Source: a virus
Virus record (IMG/VR): IMGVR_UViG_3300047552_002018
Coordinates: 1-26,194 of that record
Reading direction: 5' to 3' (one strand)
Length of the DNA: 26,194 bases
Positions 1 to 7,525 of the stretch are shown here, piece by piece. How positions within the stretch are numbered: the stretch's first letter is position 1; each line of letters begins with the position of its first letter. The notes under the pieces are model-generated. The model was not told where the DNA came from. It worked only from the letters and a program-made list of their open reading frames with translations, and made no database searches. A program made the position numbers and the translations under genes.

Positions 1-98
1 GTATTCTGTAGCTCTCTATCCATCGAGATCATTCGTTCCGTCTTAGTCGGCTTTGGATCCAACTTAACACCGCGCTTCATCCCATTAACTGGCTTCAT
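1..98 (-). CDS. Unknown protein, N-terminal part only (runs off the window)
   Basis: An ATG at 98 opens a reading frame that stays open to the window edge (32 codons seen). It starts MKPVNGMKRGVKLDPKP and is lysine/arginine-rich. The start is well supported: AAGGAG lies 8 bases upstream, and the ATG shares one base with the TAA stop of the kinase-like gene upstream (TAATG), which is the tight coupling seen elsewhere in this genome. No family can be recognised from so short a piece. The C-terminus is missing only because the window ends. Confidence 0.6.
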   Translation of the reverse strand, partial: MKPVNGMKRGVKLDPKPTKTERMISMDRELQN

Positions 99-865
99 TA
101 TTGTTTCTCCTTGAGTTTCTTACAAAAGAATTTAAGCAAATCAACTTCTTCAGTGGAAAATTGATTATTGATTGTCTCTGTTTTTGTACCGAGAATCTTC
201 CCCAATTCAGTATTAAGGAAAGTTCTTAGATTGGTCTCTATTTTGTCGTAGATCGGTCCCTTCTGCTTAACGAGACGCTTAGAAAGAATGTCATTGATGG
301 CGTTCGCAGTCTCAAGCTTGATCTGCTCGTTGGTAAGTTTAGGGGTAGCAACAACAGACTTAGTTACTTCAATTGGTGGTTTAGTTAAAACTTCCTGTGG
401 AGCAATCTCAGGAAAGTCGAGAAGGGTCTTCCGCACAAAACCATATTTATCAGCCATAGTCGAAAACAATGCCCGAGCTCGTACGAACTGTGGCTTAGTC
501 AATGGTTCCTTATTATCAACGCAGCGCTGCCAATGAGCTTCTACATTATGATCGACCATGAGAATTCGTACAGTGTTTACTGATTCTTCTAACTCACCAA
601 GCACTTCGAGGCTTTCCTCAGAAAGAAGCGCCTCTCGACCATATATTTGAGGCCAAATCAACTCACCGTAGTATGAACGGTCGAGAATAATATCTCTCTG
701 AGCGGCTCGTGAAACTAATTGTATTTGTTCTTCTAAATACAAATCAGCTGTCATTCCTTTCGGAGGGGCAGATTGATGAACAACTTCAAACCCCTGTGAT
801 TCATAATATTTAGCAACACTCGACTTGCCTGTGCGGTCGAGTCCTTCGAGGATAATCAAGGACAA
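98..865 (-). CDS. Deoxynucleoside monophosphate (thymidylate) kinase-like P-loop protein
   Basis: This probably phosphorylates dTMP or another dNMP for phage DNA synthesis. Visible motifs are the P-loop EGLDRTGKSS near the N-terminus and the DRS motif in IILDRSYYGE, which is typical of thymidylate kinase/deoxynucleoside kinase-like proteins. A basic stretch around NKEPLTKPQFVRAR could form the lid. The kinase domain seems to end near residue 170. About 85 further residues are charged and helical and match nothing I recognise. I chose the TTG at 865 because GGAG lies five bases upstream and the P-loop then begins a few residues in. The frame is open to a TTG at 949, but those extra 28 codons lack an SD and span a TATAAT box. 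Substrate specificity is inferred from family only. It is the last complete gene of the minus-strand run and is divergent from the IMP dehydrogenase-like gene. Confidence 0.65.
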   Translation of the reverse strand: MSLIILEGLDRTGKSSVAKYYESQGFEVVHQSAPPKGMTADLYLEEQIQLVSRAAQRDIILDRSYYGELIWPQIYGREALLSEESLEVLGELEESVNTVRILMVDHNVEAHWQRCVDNKEPLTKPQFVRARALFSTMADKYGFVRKTLLDFPEIAPQEVLTKPPIEVTKSVVATPKLTNEQIKLETANAINDILSKRLVKQKGPIYDKIETNLRTFLNTELGKILGTKTETINNQFSTEEVDLLKFFCKKLKEKQ

Positions 866-901
866 AGTGACTCCAATGGAAATGATATCGATTCTTTGAA
901 A

Positions 902-908
902 ATTATAC
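902..908 (-). promoter_or_regulatory. GTATAAT promoter candidate for the dNMP kinase-like gene
   Basis: Reads AAGTATAATTTT on the minus strand, 36 bases before the TTG start at 865. The same 12 bases occur on the plus strand at 1073-1084 before the divergent gene. No good TTGACA-like -35 is seen at 16-18 bases. Transcription would start near 895, leaving a leader that contains the GGAG ribosome-binding site. Confidence 0.45.
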
Positions 909-1074
909 TTCCAGTGATTCAATATAAGGTAGATAGGTAACGGCGCCAATAAGCATCATAAGTAGTACTCTTACACGAGAGAAAGGTCTTCTTAGAAATC
1001 ATATCTAAGAGAAAAAAACATCCTTAATATCGCATCATAATGCTCTAATTTATCTAGATCATTTTTTCCCATAA

Positions 1075-1081
1075 GTATAAT
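1075..1081 (+). promoter_or_regulatory. GTATAAT promoter candidate, start-codon proximal
   Basis: AAGTATAATTTT sits so that TATAAT ends six bases before the ATG at 1088. A -10 box in this place would start RNA at about the A of the ATG, giving a leaderless message. This fits the lack of any Shine-Dalgarno-like sequence before this ATG. No clear -35 element is visible. Confidence 0.45.
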
Positions 1082-1087
1082 TTTATT

Positions 1088-2131
1088 ATGCCCATTCTAA
1101 TCAATTCAAACACTCTAACATTTGACGACATCCTCCTTGTACCACAATTTTCCGATCTGGCATCTAGAAAAGATGTAGATATTAGCACCAACTTATTCGG
1201 TGTCTCTCTTCCAGTTCCCATTTGTTCTGCAAATATGGATACTGTAACTGAGACAGCTATGGCCGAAGAAATGTTTCGTCTAGGCGGAATTGGATTCCTA
1301 CATAGGTATGCTCCGTATGAGACAATTTTTAATTGGCTCAAAGAGATCCATGATGATAAGAAGTCTATAGCAATTCCGTCTATTGGAGTAAAAGATAGTG
1401 ACTTAGAATGGGCTCTTAAATATGCCGATTACGGAGTCTTAGGAGTTAATATCGATATAGCTCACGGTGACTCCAAGCACATGCTCAACATGATTGAAAA
1501 GTTGGCCAAAGAAGACATAAATGTCATTGCTGGTAATGTTGCTACTCGTGAAGGTGCGAGACGTCTGGCCAATGCGGGGGCGAAGGTTATTAAAGTTGGT
1601 ATTGGGCCTGGTTCGCTTTGTACCACTCGCATCATCACGGGGCATGGTGTACCACAATTGACTGCGATTATGGAGTGTGCTAGCATTAAAAAGGCTTATG
1701 GAGTTACCATAATTGCCGATGGTGGTATTCGCAACTCAGGTGATATCGTTAAAGCATTAGCTTTTGGTGCCGATCTCGTAATGGTTGGATCACTTCTAGC
1801 AGGAACGGCGGAAAGTCCAGGTAAACTAGTTGAACTGACCAATGAAAAAGGTCTTCGCTATCACGCAAAAGAGTATAGAGGTATGGCTAGTCGAGCGGCG
1901 CGAGATTCAGTATCCAAAACTGATTCTTCTTATACGCCTGAAGGCGAATCCACTTTCGTTAAATATAAGGGACCTGTTCAGGCCATCGTGCGGCAACTAG
2001 AAGGCGGTATACGCTCAGGTTTCAGTTACTCTGGTGCCCACAATCTTCAAGAATTACAAGAAAATGCCGAATACGTTGTTATCTCTGGCAACGGTATGGC
2101 TGAGAGTAAGCCACACCTAATTACTCGTTAA
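1088..2131 (+). CDS. IMP dehydrogenase/GMP reductase family enzyme without CBS domains
   Basis: A TIM-barrel enzyme of the GuaB/GuaC family, acting in guanine nucleotide metabolism (IMP to XMP with NAD+, or GMP to IMP with NADPH). The N-terminal [10 protein letters not shown], the catalytic-cysteine loop [11 protein letters not shown] (Cys about 178) and the phosphate-binding ADGGIR segment are all present. The tandem CBS domains that bacterial IMP dehydrogenases carry between barrel strands are absent, which gives a 347-residue protein of GMP-reductase length. The C-terminal part ([16 protein letters not shown], then [17 protein letters not shown]) looks more like IMP dehydrogenase than GMP reductase, so I lean to a CBS-less IMP dehydrogenase. 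The reaction is not proven by sequence alone. It is the only plus-strand gene here. Its stop lies 2 bases from the stop of the portal gene on the other strand, and it lacks a ribosome-binding site. Confidence 0.85.
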   Translation: MPILINSNTLTFDDILLVPQFSDLASRKDVDISTNLFGVSLPVPICSANMDTVTETAMAEEMFRLGGIGFLHRYAPYETIFNWLKEIHDDKKSIAIPSIGVKDSDLEWALKYADYGVLGVNIDIAHGDSKHMLNMIEKLAKEDINVIAGNVATREGARRLANAGAKVIKVGIGPGSLCTTRIITGHGVPQLTAIMECASIKKAYGVTIIADGGIRNSGDIVKALAFGADLVMVGSLLAGTAESPGKLVELTNEKGLRYHAKEYRGMASRAARDSVSKTDSSYTPEGESTFVKYKGPVQAIVRQLEGGIRSGFSYSGAHNLQELQENAEYVVISGNGMAESKPHLITR

Positions 2132-2133
2132 TT

Positions 2134-4092
2134 CTACTCACTCAATTTATTAATCGGATTGGCTACAGTTTGACCTTCAATATGGTTGGCCTTCGTAGCT
2201 CCAAATTGTTTTGCAGTATCGCCTAGAGAAGCCTGAACGACGTTATGAGCAGCATTGGCCTTAAGTTGCTCTATCTCCATCTCGTGCTTCTCTTTATTAC
2301 GATCATGTTCGGCTTCCGCATGGCGATGCTCTTGTTCAGCCTTTTGCTGCTCAAGTTGTGCTTGCTGGGCTTGAGCATCTTGCTGAGCTGCCATTTGAGC
2401 CTTTTGCTCTTTCTGACTTACAAGAGTAGCTAAGAATTGCTGCCAAGCAGCGAAGCTTGGATCTCCAGGAATATACTGGAGTTCTTTGCGTTCTGCGGCT
2501 CCCTTATCTCCTAGGAACATCTCTCGAATCTCTCCGCGAGTATAGTTCTTTTCAACAAGTGCCCAGAATGCCGCGCTGAGAGGTAGATCGGCAATCTTAT
2601 GCTTGATTGGATCCTTTTGGGCCTGGCGAAGAACATCATTCATGCTCTTATAGACAGACACTTCTGCCTGTAATTGAGCAATCTCTGTTTGGGGAGTTTC
2701 GTCTGTGTAACCAGTGAAAGTAAATTTATATTTTGCCGCTAAATTCTTATCAAGGGCGGGGAGAATATCACAGTTGATCATGTCCTCAATAAAAGTGAGG
2801 ATTGGGAGAAGGCCACGCTCGCGCGAATAATTAACCTTATATTCACTGCTTGCCTGTTGCATGTTCGATCTACCATTGCTAGAGACAAGATAGTCAAGTC
2901 CCAATTCCATAGGATCAATTTGAAATTGTGTGCAAAGAATGCGCATCAGATGGTTATTGAAGTTGATGTATTCCATTTCGCGCGATGAAGCAGAGATCGG
3001 AACCCATTGCACCTCATCAAGACCGGCAACGATAGGCGTTCTCCAGGCATTCTGCTGACCAGTAATGCTGTTGTAGAAAGAACGTCGGAAATTGGCGAGC
3101 TGCTGTTGGGTCACAGTGCCCTTAAGGTGAAGAACACCTTTAGAGGCATAACCGTGAGTGAAGAAGTTTGCGTTAAAGTTCTCAACATCAAGATGGGAAC
3201 GAACGGTGATGATAGCTAGCTCTAACGGACTGTAGCAATAACCACGAGAATCAACAAAGTTCTGAGGATTGAAGAGTTTGAAGATCATATCTTCATCGCC
3301 AAAGGTATTGAGTGGGCGATTGTCATATGAAACCTGAACGTATTTTTCGTATTCGTGCTCAGGTGTATTAACCTCTTGATCTAGACGAGGATCGTTATCA
3401 CTCTTCGGCTCATAGAGTTTTTTAGCAGCAGCTGCATCACGGGCCACAGTGGCCTTGGGTAGTTGCTTATTAATAAGATAAACAGATTCTGCTGGACGAG
3501 GGCGGAACCGATGCAAGCCACCGCCACGTGTTTTAACTTTTTCTACAGCAACGTGACCAAATGTAATAGCATCTCGAACTATTAATTTTAAAAATTCACC
3601 GAATAGGATTCTATCCTCTGTTGGCACACCCTCTCGACGACCGCAGTTGTAAATAAAATCTTCTAGCATTGCGATTTCATCGCGTTCTTGATCAGAATAG
3701 TCTGAATTATTGTCGCGCTTAAAAAAACGAAAACCCATCTCGTGGCGACGATGTTCGGGTCTTGAGAAACGAGCAGCAGTGTCTACACGGCACTGAATAA
3801 TAGAAGAGATGAGCCAATCGCGTAGTGATACTTCTTTAAGGGTTCTGTTGGTGATTCGACTGAGCTTCGTCTTGTAATTATAGTTGTTACTGACCATATC
3901 GAAATATGGGTCATCGACAAATTGACGAGCAATTTTCTTGTCTTCAGAGGGCTTATCAGGGACTTCTGGCAACTTATCAGCCGTGTTTTCCTGAGAAGTT
4001 GAAGGCTCAGGGGCAGAAACTCCGTCAGCCTTTAGAAGCTCAGAAATCTCACCTTGAATACTCTTTTTTAACCAGTCGTTATACCAGGCCAT
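2134..4092 (-). CDS. Portal protein
   Basis: This forms the ring at the capsid vertex through which the terminase pumps DNA. The call rests on portal-like segments in the middle (SPLELAIITVRSHLDVENFN, ANFFTHGYASKGVLHLKG, and WVPISASSREMEYINFNNHL), on a length of 652 residues, and on its place directly after the large terminase. About residues 565-625 are an unusual Gln/Ala/Glu/Lys/His-rich stretch, probably a long coiled coil. The N-terminal 60 residues are polar and probably disordered. The ATG at 4092 has GGAAGG upstream. The gene converges on the IMP dehydrogenase-like gene with no visible terminator, so read-through would make antisense RNA to it. The fold family is inferred from similarity by eye. 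Confidence 0.85.
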   Translation of the reverse strand: MAWYNDWLKKSIQGEISELLKADGVSAPEPSTSQENTADKLPEVPDKPSEDKKIARQFVDDPYFDMVSNNYNYKTKLSRITNRTLKEVSLRDWLISSIIQCRVDTAARFSRPEHRRHEMGFRFFKRDNNSDYSDQERDEIAMLEDFIYNCGRREGVPTEDRILFGEFLKLIVRDAITFGHVAVEKVKTRGGGLHRFRPRPAESVYLINKQLPKATVARDAAAAKKLYEPKSDNDPRLDQEVNTPEHEYEKYVQVSYDNRPLNTFGDEDMIFKLFNPQNFVDSRGYCYSPLELAIITVRSHLDVENFNANFFTHGYASKGVLHLKGTVTQQQLANFRRSFYNSITGQQNAWRTPIVAGLDEVQWVPISASSREMEYINFNNHLMRILCTQFQIDPMELGLDYLVSSNGRSNMQQASSEYKVNYSRERGLLPILTFIEDMINCDILPALDKNLAAKYKFTFTGYTDETPQTEIAQLQAEVSVYKSMNDVLRQAQKDPIKHKIADLPLSAAFWALVEKNYTRGEIREMFLGDKGAAERKELQYIPGDPSFAAWQQFLATLVSQKEQKAQMAAQQDAQAQQAQLEQQKAEQEHRHAEAEHDRNKEKHEMEIEQLKANAAHNVVQASLGDTAKQFGATKANHIEGQTVANPINKLSE

Positions 4093-4147
4093 CTTAACCT
4101 TCCTTTTCTTCTATCTTACCTTAAGTCTCACTCAACTATAAGGCCTA

Positions 4148-6109
4148 TTAAAAGTTCCACAAAAAGCTGCCACTGCCTCCACTTTCACCCTCTTCTTCAT
4201 GTTCTGCGGCCTTATCTAACTCTCTTGAAGTTCCAATTTTACCCAACTTAGACATATCCGGAGGCTCAGAATTGACAACTATATTTTGGGTTATAGCATA
4301 TTCCATTGGAGTAGGCATGCGATTAAAAGCTCCATCAGGCGTTGTGAGGCCTTCTAAGTCAGTATTTGCCAATCCACCACCCAAAACGATAGTAGTTTTA
4401 CCAAATAGAATAAACATTATATATCGAAGGGCGTCTATCCAGTGGTTGTCAGTATCTTCAGGATCATCGGTTAGTAGGCCAGATGCGTTTAATTTATAGT
4501 GATATTTTGTAAACTCATCAATGAGAGGCTGGCATGTCTCTTTAGCTAAAAACATCTTAGGTTGGGTCATACCAGGCACTCGAAGGAACTTCTTTACAGT
4601 TTGGATACTCGTATTCACTTCAGGCTTTAAGGCGTCATTGGCAACCGGCAGGCCGGCTTTCTGCATCTCTAAGACAGAACCTTTATCAGCAAGATCGGGT
4701 GCGTAGAGTTGACAGCGATACTTATTATGATATTTTGTCTTAAGTTGATGAATCCACATAGGCTGACTGATATAAGTCATACCATCACACTTCACAACAA
4801 ATATATTCTCATTCTTATCTACAAACAAATAAACAACTGTGTGTGGATTACTCCATCCCCAGTCAATTCCACCATAACATGGTAGGTTCATCTCTAAGCA
4901 TTTTTTAACAAACAGATCATGAGTACACTGTCCTGGGAACTCCTTACCAGTAAGCAAGAGCCACATTTCATTCCACTCTTTGACATGTACTTTCTCTTCA
5001 AATTCCCGGAAGATGATGCCCTCAGAAGATGGTTTCAAATTGAAGAGCTGAGAAGCTGCCCAATCATAACCTTCTCCCAAGATCTTTTGATTTAATTCGT
5101 CGATGCTCTTGAGCATGTTAGATGTAGATACTTGCTTTTTAGCATCGCCACGACAGAAGACAGCAACAGGACAAGTCCGGCACTTATCGAACATGCCTTG
5201 CTCTAAGAAATAATCTTTCTGTTTAGAAAATTCTAATCGGCTGTACTGTTCTGTACTGAGTACTTCCCCTTTCTCTACGTTGATATAATAATCGGTCTTA
5301 ATTGTCCCCGAACGCTCATCGGTGCATCTCTCTGTGAATTCTAATGCTGTCCAACAACGAATATGCCTTACCCGTTCCCCTCTCTTATTGATAGCATTCT
5401 CCATCATCTCGTTCATGAGACCGGCGCGTGATTTACGAGTTGAGATGCCAATGCGAAGAGGCTTCTTACCCTTTTTAGTATCCAACATACCGGCGACTTC
5501 TTTAATTGCCTTAATACCTTCACCTTGAAGGGTATCAAGCTCGTCACAAGAAACAAGTGAACAGTGGACGCCATTAAGCGCCTTCATTGTAGTTGGAAGA
5601 ATTTCCATTGAGCATTTCTGTCCATTGACTTCGAAAACGCTCTTAGACATTGTATTCTTTTGAAGAATCTTTTGACTTTCAGGTACGCCAGGGGGATCGA
5701 TTATCTCTTTGACATTAGGAGCGACACAGAATTGCTGAATATATTCGTAAGCACGTTCGGCTTGCTGCATGATGGCACCAACGTGAGCGATATCACGCTG
5801 ATCATGAAGCAGAATCATGAATTCTGCGATAGCAGCACCTAGGGTTTTTCCGGAACCTCGCGACGCAACGAAAAGCAACTCTTGAATCTTCTCGGGATTG
5901 TTCTTGTTTACACAGATATCATATATTTGCCACACAACTTCAAGAGGATTGGTGTCGGCATGCCGCGACACAGTGTAATCGGGGAGATCTAATCCTAAAA
6001 AATAACGAATCCAAGTTTTTAACTCAGCCCTAGTCTTACAAGGTTGAAGCATGATCTTACGCTTCTGCTCGAGAGTGAGTTGCTGAGTGGCTTTCTTTTT
6101 AGCTGCCAT
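4148..6109 (-). CDS. terL: Terminase large subunit (ATPase and nuclease)
   Basis: The packaging motor that cuts and translocates DNA into the prohead. The ATPase domain has Walker A SRGSGKT (83-89) and Walker B CSLVSCDE (183-190) with the catalytic Glu. The C-terminal RNase H-like nuclease starts at YGGIDWGWSNP (Asp about 415) and has a late acidic/His segment DDPEDTDNHWIDALRY. Between the domains lie Cys252 and Cys262, then Cys310-x2-Cys313-x5-Cys319, which could bind a metal or an Fe-S cluster; this is unusual for a large terminase. The tail is Glu/Gly/Ser-rich. The start overlaps the end of the preceding gene by 11 bases, and GAG lies just upstream. Length (653) is normal to slightly long. 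Confidence 0.93.
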   Translation of the reverse strand: MAAKKKATQQLTLEQKRKIMLQPCKTRAELKTWIRYFLGLDLPDYTVSRHADTNPLEVVWQIYDICVNKNNPEKIQELLFVASRGSGKTLGAAIAEFMILLHDQRDIAHVGAIMQQAERAYEYIQQFCVAPNVKEIIDPPGVPESQKILQKNTMSKSVFEVNGQKCSMEILPTTMKALNGVHCSLVSCDELDTLQGEGIKAIKEVAGMLDTKKGKKPLRIGISTRKSRAGLMNEMMENAINKRGERVRHIRCWTALEFTERCTDERSGTIKTDYYINVEKGEVLSTEQYSRLEFSKQKDYFLEQGMFDKCRTCPVAVFCRGDAKKQVSTSNMLKSIDELNQKILGEGYDWAASQLFNLKPSSEGIIFREFEEKVHVKEWNEMWLLLTGKEFPGQCTHDLFVKKCLEMNLPCYGGIDWGWSNPHTVVYLFVDKNENIFVVKCDGMTYISQPMWIHQLKTKYHNKYRCQLYAPDLADKGSVLEMQKAGLPVANDALKPEVNTSIQTVKKFLRVPGMTQPKMFLAKETCQPLIDEFTKYHYKLNASGLLTDDPEDTDNHWIDALRYIMFILFGKTTIVLGGGLANTDLEGLTTPDGAFNRMPTPMEYAITQNIVVNSEPPDMSKLGKIGTSRELDKAAEHEEEGESGGSGSFLWNF

Positions 6110-6719
6110 GGTTCTCGATATTCATAATTGTAACTTCTTCAATTTCTTCTTTGGGTGCCGGCAATGCCTTACCAGCTGAATAGGATAGGGCTGAAATCAT
6201 TGGAGATGACTTTTTGCCTGCGTCTTGTGGACTAGATTGAGCACCAGCAACAATTTTCAAAAGAGTATCCGTAATATCCTTATAATCTTTGATCGAAGTT
6301 ATTCTTAGAGAAGGCTTAGGATTGTTAACGGGATCGCGGACATATTTTGCCATAGTATCTAAGTGTTCAGCATTAGCAACTGCCATCATGCTAGTTAAAA
6401 AGTCTACTTGATCTAGGACACTCTTAACAACTTTAGCTTGAACTCTATCCTTAAGAGTAGACATCATACGATCTCTATCGGCTGGCCAACACTTATATGC
6501 GGCCGTGAAAGCAATTTGCCCTAATGGGTATTGAGGGAAATTTTGAGCAAGTTTGACTAAAGGTTCACCCAATAGATAAAGTTCAAATAACTTAGCAGCC
6601 TCAAGATCAGGAATAGCACCGGCAGTCTTGTGCGCTCGAAGCCAGCGAGTTGCTAACTTAATCTCTTCTTCAGAGAGTCCATATTTCTCTTTATCTGTTA
6701 AATTCGTTTTGAGGGCCAT
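6099..6719 (-). CDS. Probable terminase small subunit
   Basis: Directly upstream of, and overlapping, the large terminase gene, the usual place of the small subunit that recognises DNA and regulates packaging. The 206-residue protein has a helical N-terminal half with a possible helix-turn-helix (about residues 40-75: AAKLFELYLLGEPLVKLAQN and on). A long helical segment with many charged residues follows, which could oligomerise, then a polar Lys/Pro/Glu tail. No strict signature can be named, so the call relies on position and domain style. The ATG at 6719 has AAGGA upstream and follows the stop of the preceding gene by one base. Confidence 0.6.
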   Translation of the reverse strand: MALKTNLTDKEKYGLSEEEIKLATRWLRAHKTAGAIPDLEAAKLFELYLLGEPLVKLAQNFPQYPLGQIAFTAAYKCWPADRDRMMSTLKDRVQAKVVKSVLDQVDFLTSMMAVANAEHLDTMAKYVRDPVNNPKPSLRITSIKDYKDITDTLLKIVAGAQSSPQDAGKKSSPMISALSYSAGKALPAPKEEIEEVTIMNIENHGS

Positions 6720-6720
6720 T

Positions 6721-7098
6721 TTAATCCTTAAAATCTTCCCATGCTTTATTTTGACGAATAATAGAAATTACATGACGAAGTCTATTTATACTTATACTCT
6801 TTATACTACTAATTTGTTGAAGTGACACGTCTAGAATCAACAATTGTATCACCGACTGTTCTAAGTCGGTAAAATTGTCAAATAACCACTGTAAGTTGAA
6901 ATCAGATAGATTTTCAAGTTGCTTCCAGACAGTGATCTGAAGCAACTTTTCTTCGCTGTATTGTTGACGAATTTGTTCTAGATAGTGAGATAATGCGGAT
7001 ATGTCGCTATTCTCTAAATAACGAACCCAGAGTTCTTGACGTTCGTCGTTATCCGTTGTCAAGTGATTTATCTGATCCTGCGGCTCTACTATCTTCAT
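6721..7098 (-). CDS. Small protein with sigma-region-4-like helix-turn-helix
   Basis: A 125-residue, mostly helical protein. Its last 45 residues (from FTDLEQSVIQLLILD, through SLQQISSIKSISINRLRHVI) match the pattern of sigma factor region 4: Leu-Glu-x-x-Val start, a hydrophobic first helix, SLQQI, then the recognition-helix pattern S-x-x-RLR. I see no sigma region 2, so it could be a regulator, an anti-sigma-like adaptor or a partial sigma analogue. The ATG at 7098 is preferred over the TTG at 7110 because GAGGT lies six bases upstream. It overlaps the preceding gene by 50 bases and sits just before the terminase genes, which would suit a late-gene regulator. That role is inference. Confidence 0.45.
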   Translation of the reverse strand: MKIVEPQDQINHLTTDNDERQELWVRYLENSDISALSHYLEQIRQQYSEEKLLQITVWKQLENLSDFNLQWLFDNFTDLEQSVIQLLILDVSLQQISSIKSISINRLRHVISIIRQNKAWEDFKD

Positions 7099-7501
7099 TA
7101 TCAACCTCAAGACTATCTACGTAACAGTCGAAGCTGATAATACTGGCTTTTGCGGTCCATTTAGGACCGCAGTAGTCAGTTACGAATGAATTAAGAACCT
7201 TCTGTAAGTCAAGGCAGCCTTCTTTCTTAAGAAGTCTCTTAAATCTCCACATACCAAACAGTGACTTAGACACAGATAGTTTATTGTAAAGAGCGATTTT
7301 CTTAATGAGATCAGGAGTAACGTAGATGATGTAATCTACGAGCTTTGTTTCTGGTGTTATCTTTAACTCAACTGCCTGAACATCCTTATGAACAATCGAT
7401 CCACAGAAAAATAACTGATTTTTCACATTATCCGATACTAATCCGTTATTCAAAAGCCAACGGTCAGAGTCTAAAAGCTGTGTAATGTCAGTATTTTCCA
7501 T
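7049..7501 (-). CDS. Unknown 150-residue protein
   Basis: No family is recognised. The protein is mixed alpha/beta in character. There is a basic patch in the middle (LFGMWRFKRLLKKEG), and the tail is Asp/Ser-rich. The ATG at 7501 has GAGGGTGG eight bases upstream, and a TATAAT box directly follows the stop of the gp47-like gene before it. Its 3' end overlaps the next gene by 50 bases in another frame. It lies between the recombination and packaging modules. Confidence 0.75.
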   Translation of the reverse strand: MENTDITQLLDSDRWLLNNGLVSDNVKNQLFFCGSIVHKDVQAVELKITPETKLVDYIIYVTPDLIKKIALYNKLSVSKSLFGMWRFKRLLKKEGCLDLQKVLNSFVTDYCGPKWTAKASIISFDCYVDSLEVDNEDSRAAGSDKSLDNG

Positions 7502-7519
7502 ATTTTAAACCACCCTCTT

Positions 7520-7525
7520 ATTATA
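7520..7525 (-). promoter_or_regulatory. TATAAT promoter candidate in a gene gap
   Basis: TATAAT immediately follows the TGA stop of the gp47-like gene and lies about 19 bases before the ATG at 7501. It is preceded by TGA rather than G, so it is a weaker member of the GTATAAT group seen in other gaps. No -35 box is visible. Transcription from it would leave a short leader with the GAGGGTGG ribosome-binding site at its start. Confidence 0.3.

Larger units (their letters stand above)
866..1087. other. Divergent intergenic region
   Basis: About 220 AT-rich bases separate two divergent genes. I see the two AAGTATAATTTT motifs, one on each strand, and no open frame with a ribosome-binding site. 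There is no tRNA fold and no long inverted repeat. It is the largest gap in the window and probably holds the promoters of both neighbours. Confidence 0.5.

Noticed and set aside
866-949. Longer N-terminus of the dNMP kinase-like protein from the TTG at 949
   Set aside because: It lacks a ribosome-binding site, places 28 unrelated residues before the first beta strand and spans the TATAAT box; the TTG at 865 has GGAG at good spacing.
6783-6790. TATAAATA on the minus strand, 64 bases before the small terminase gene
   Set aside because: It lies inside the coding sequence of the sigma-region-4-like gene (codons for SINR). An AT-rich 8-mer is expected by chance a few times in this window.
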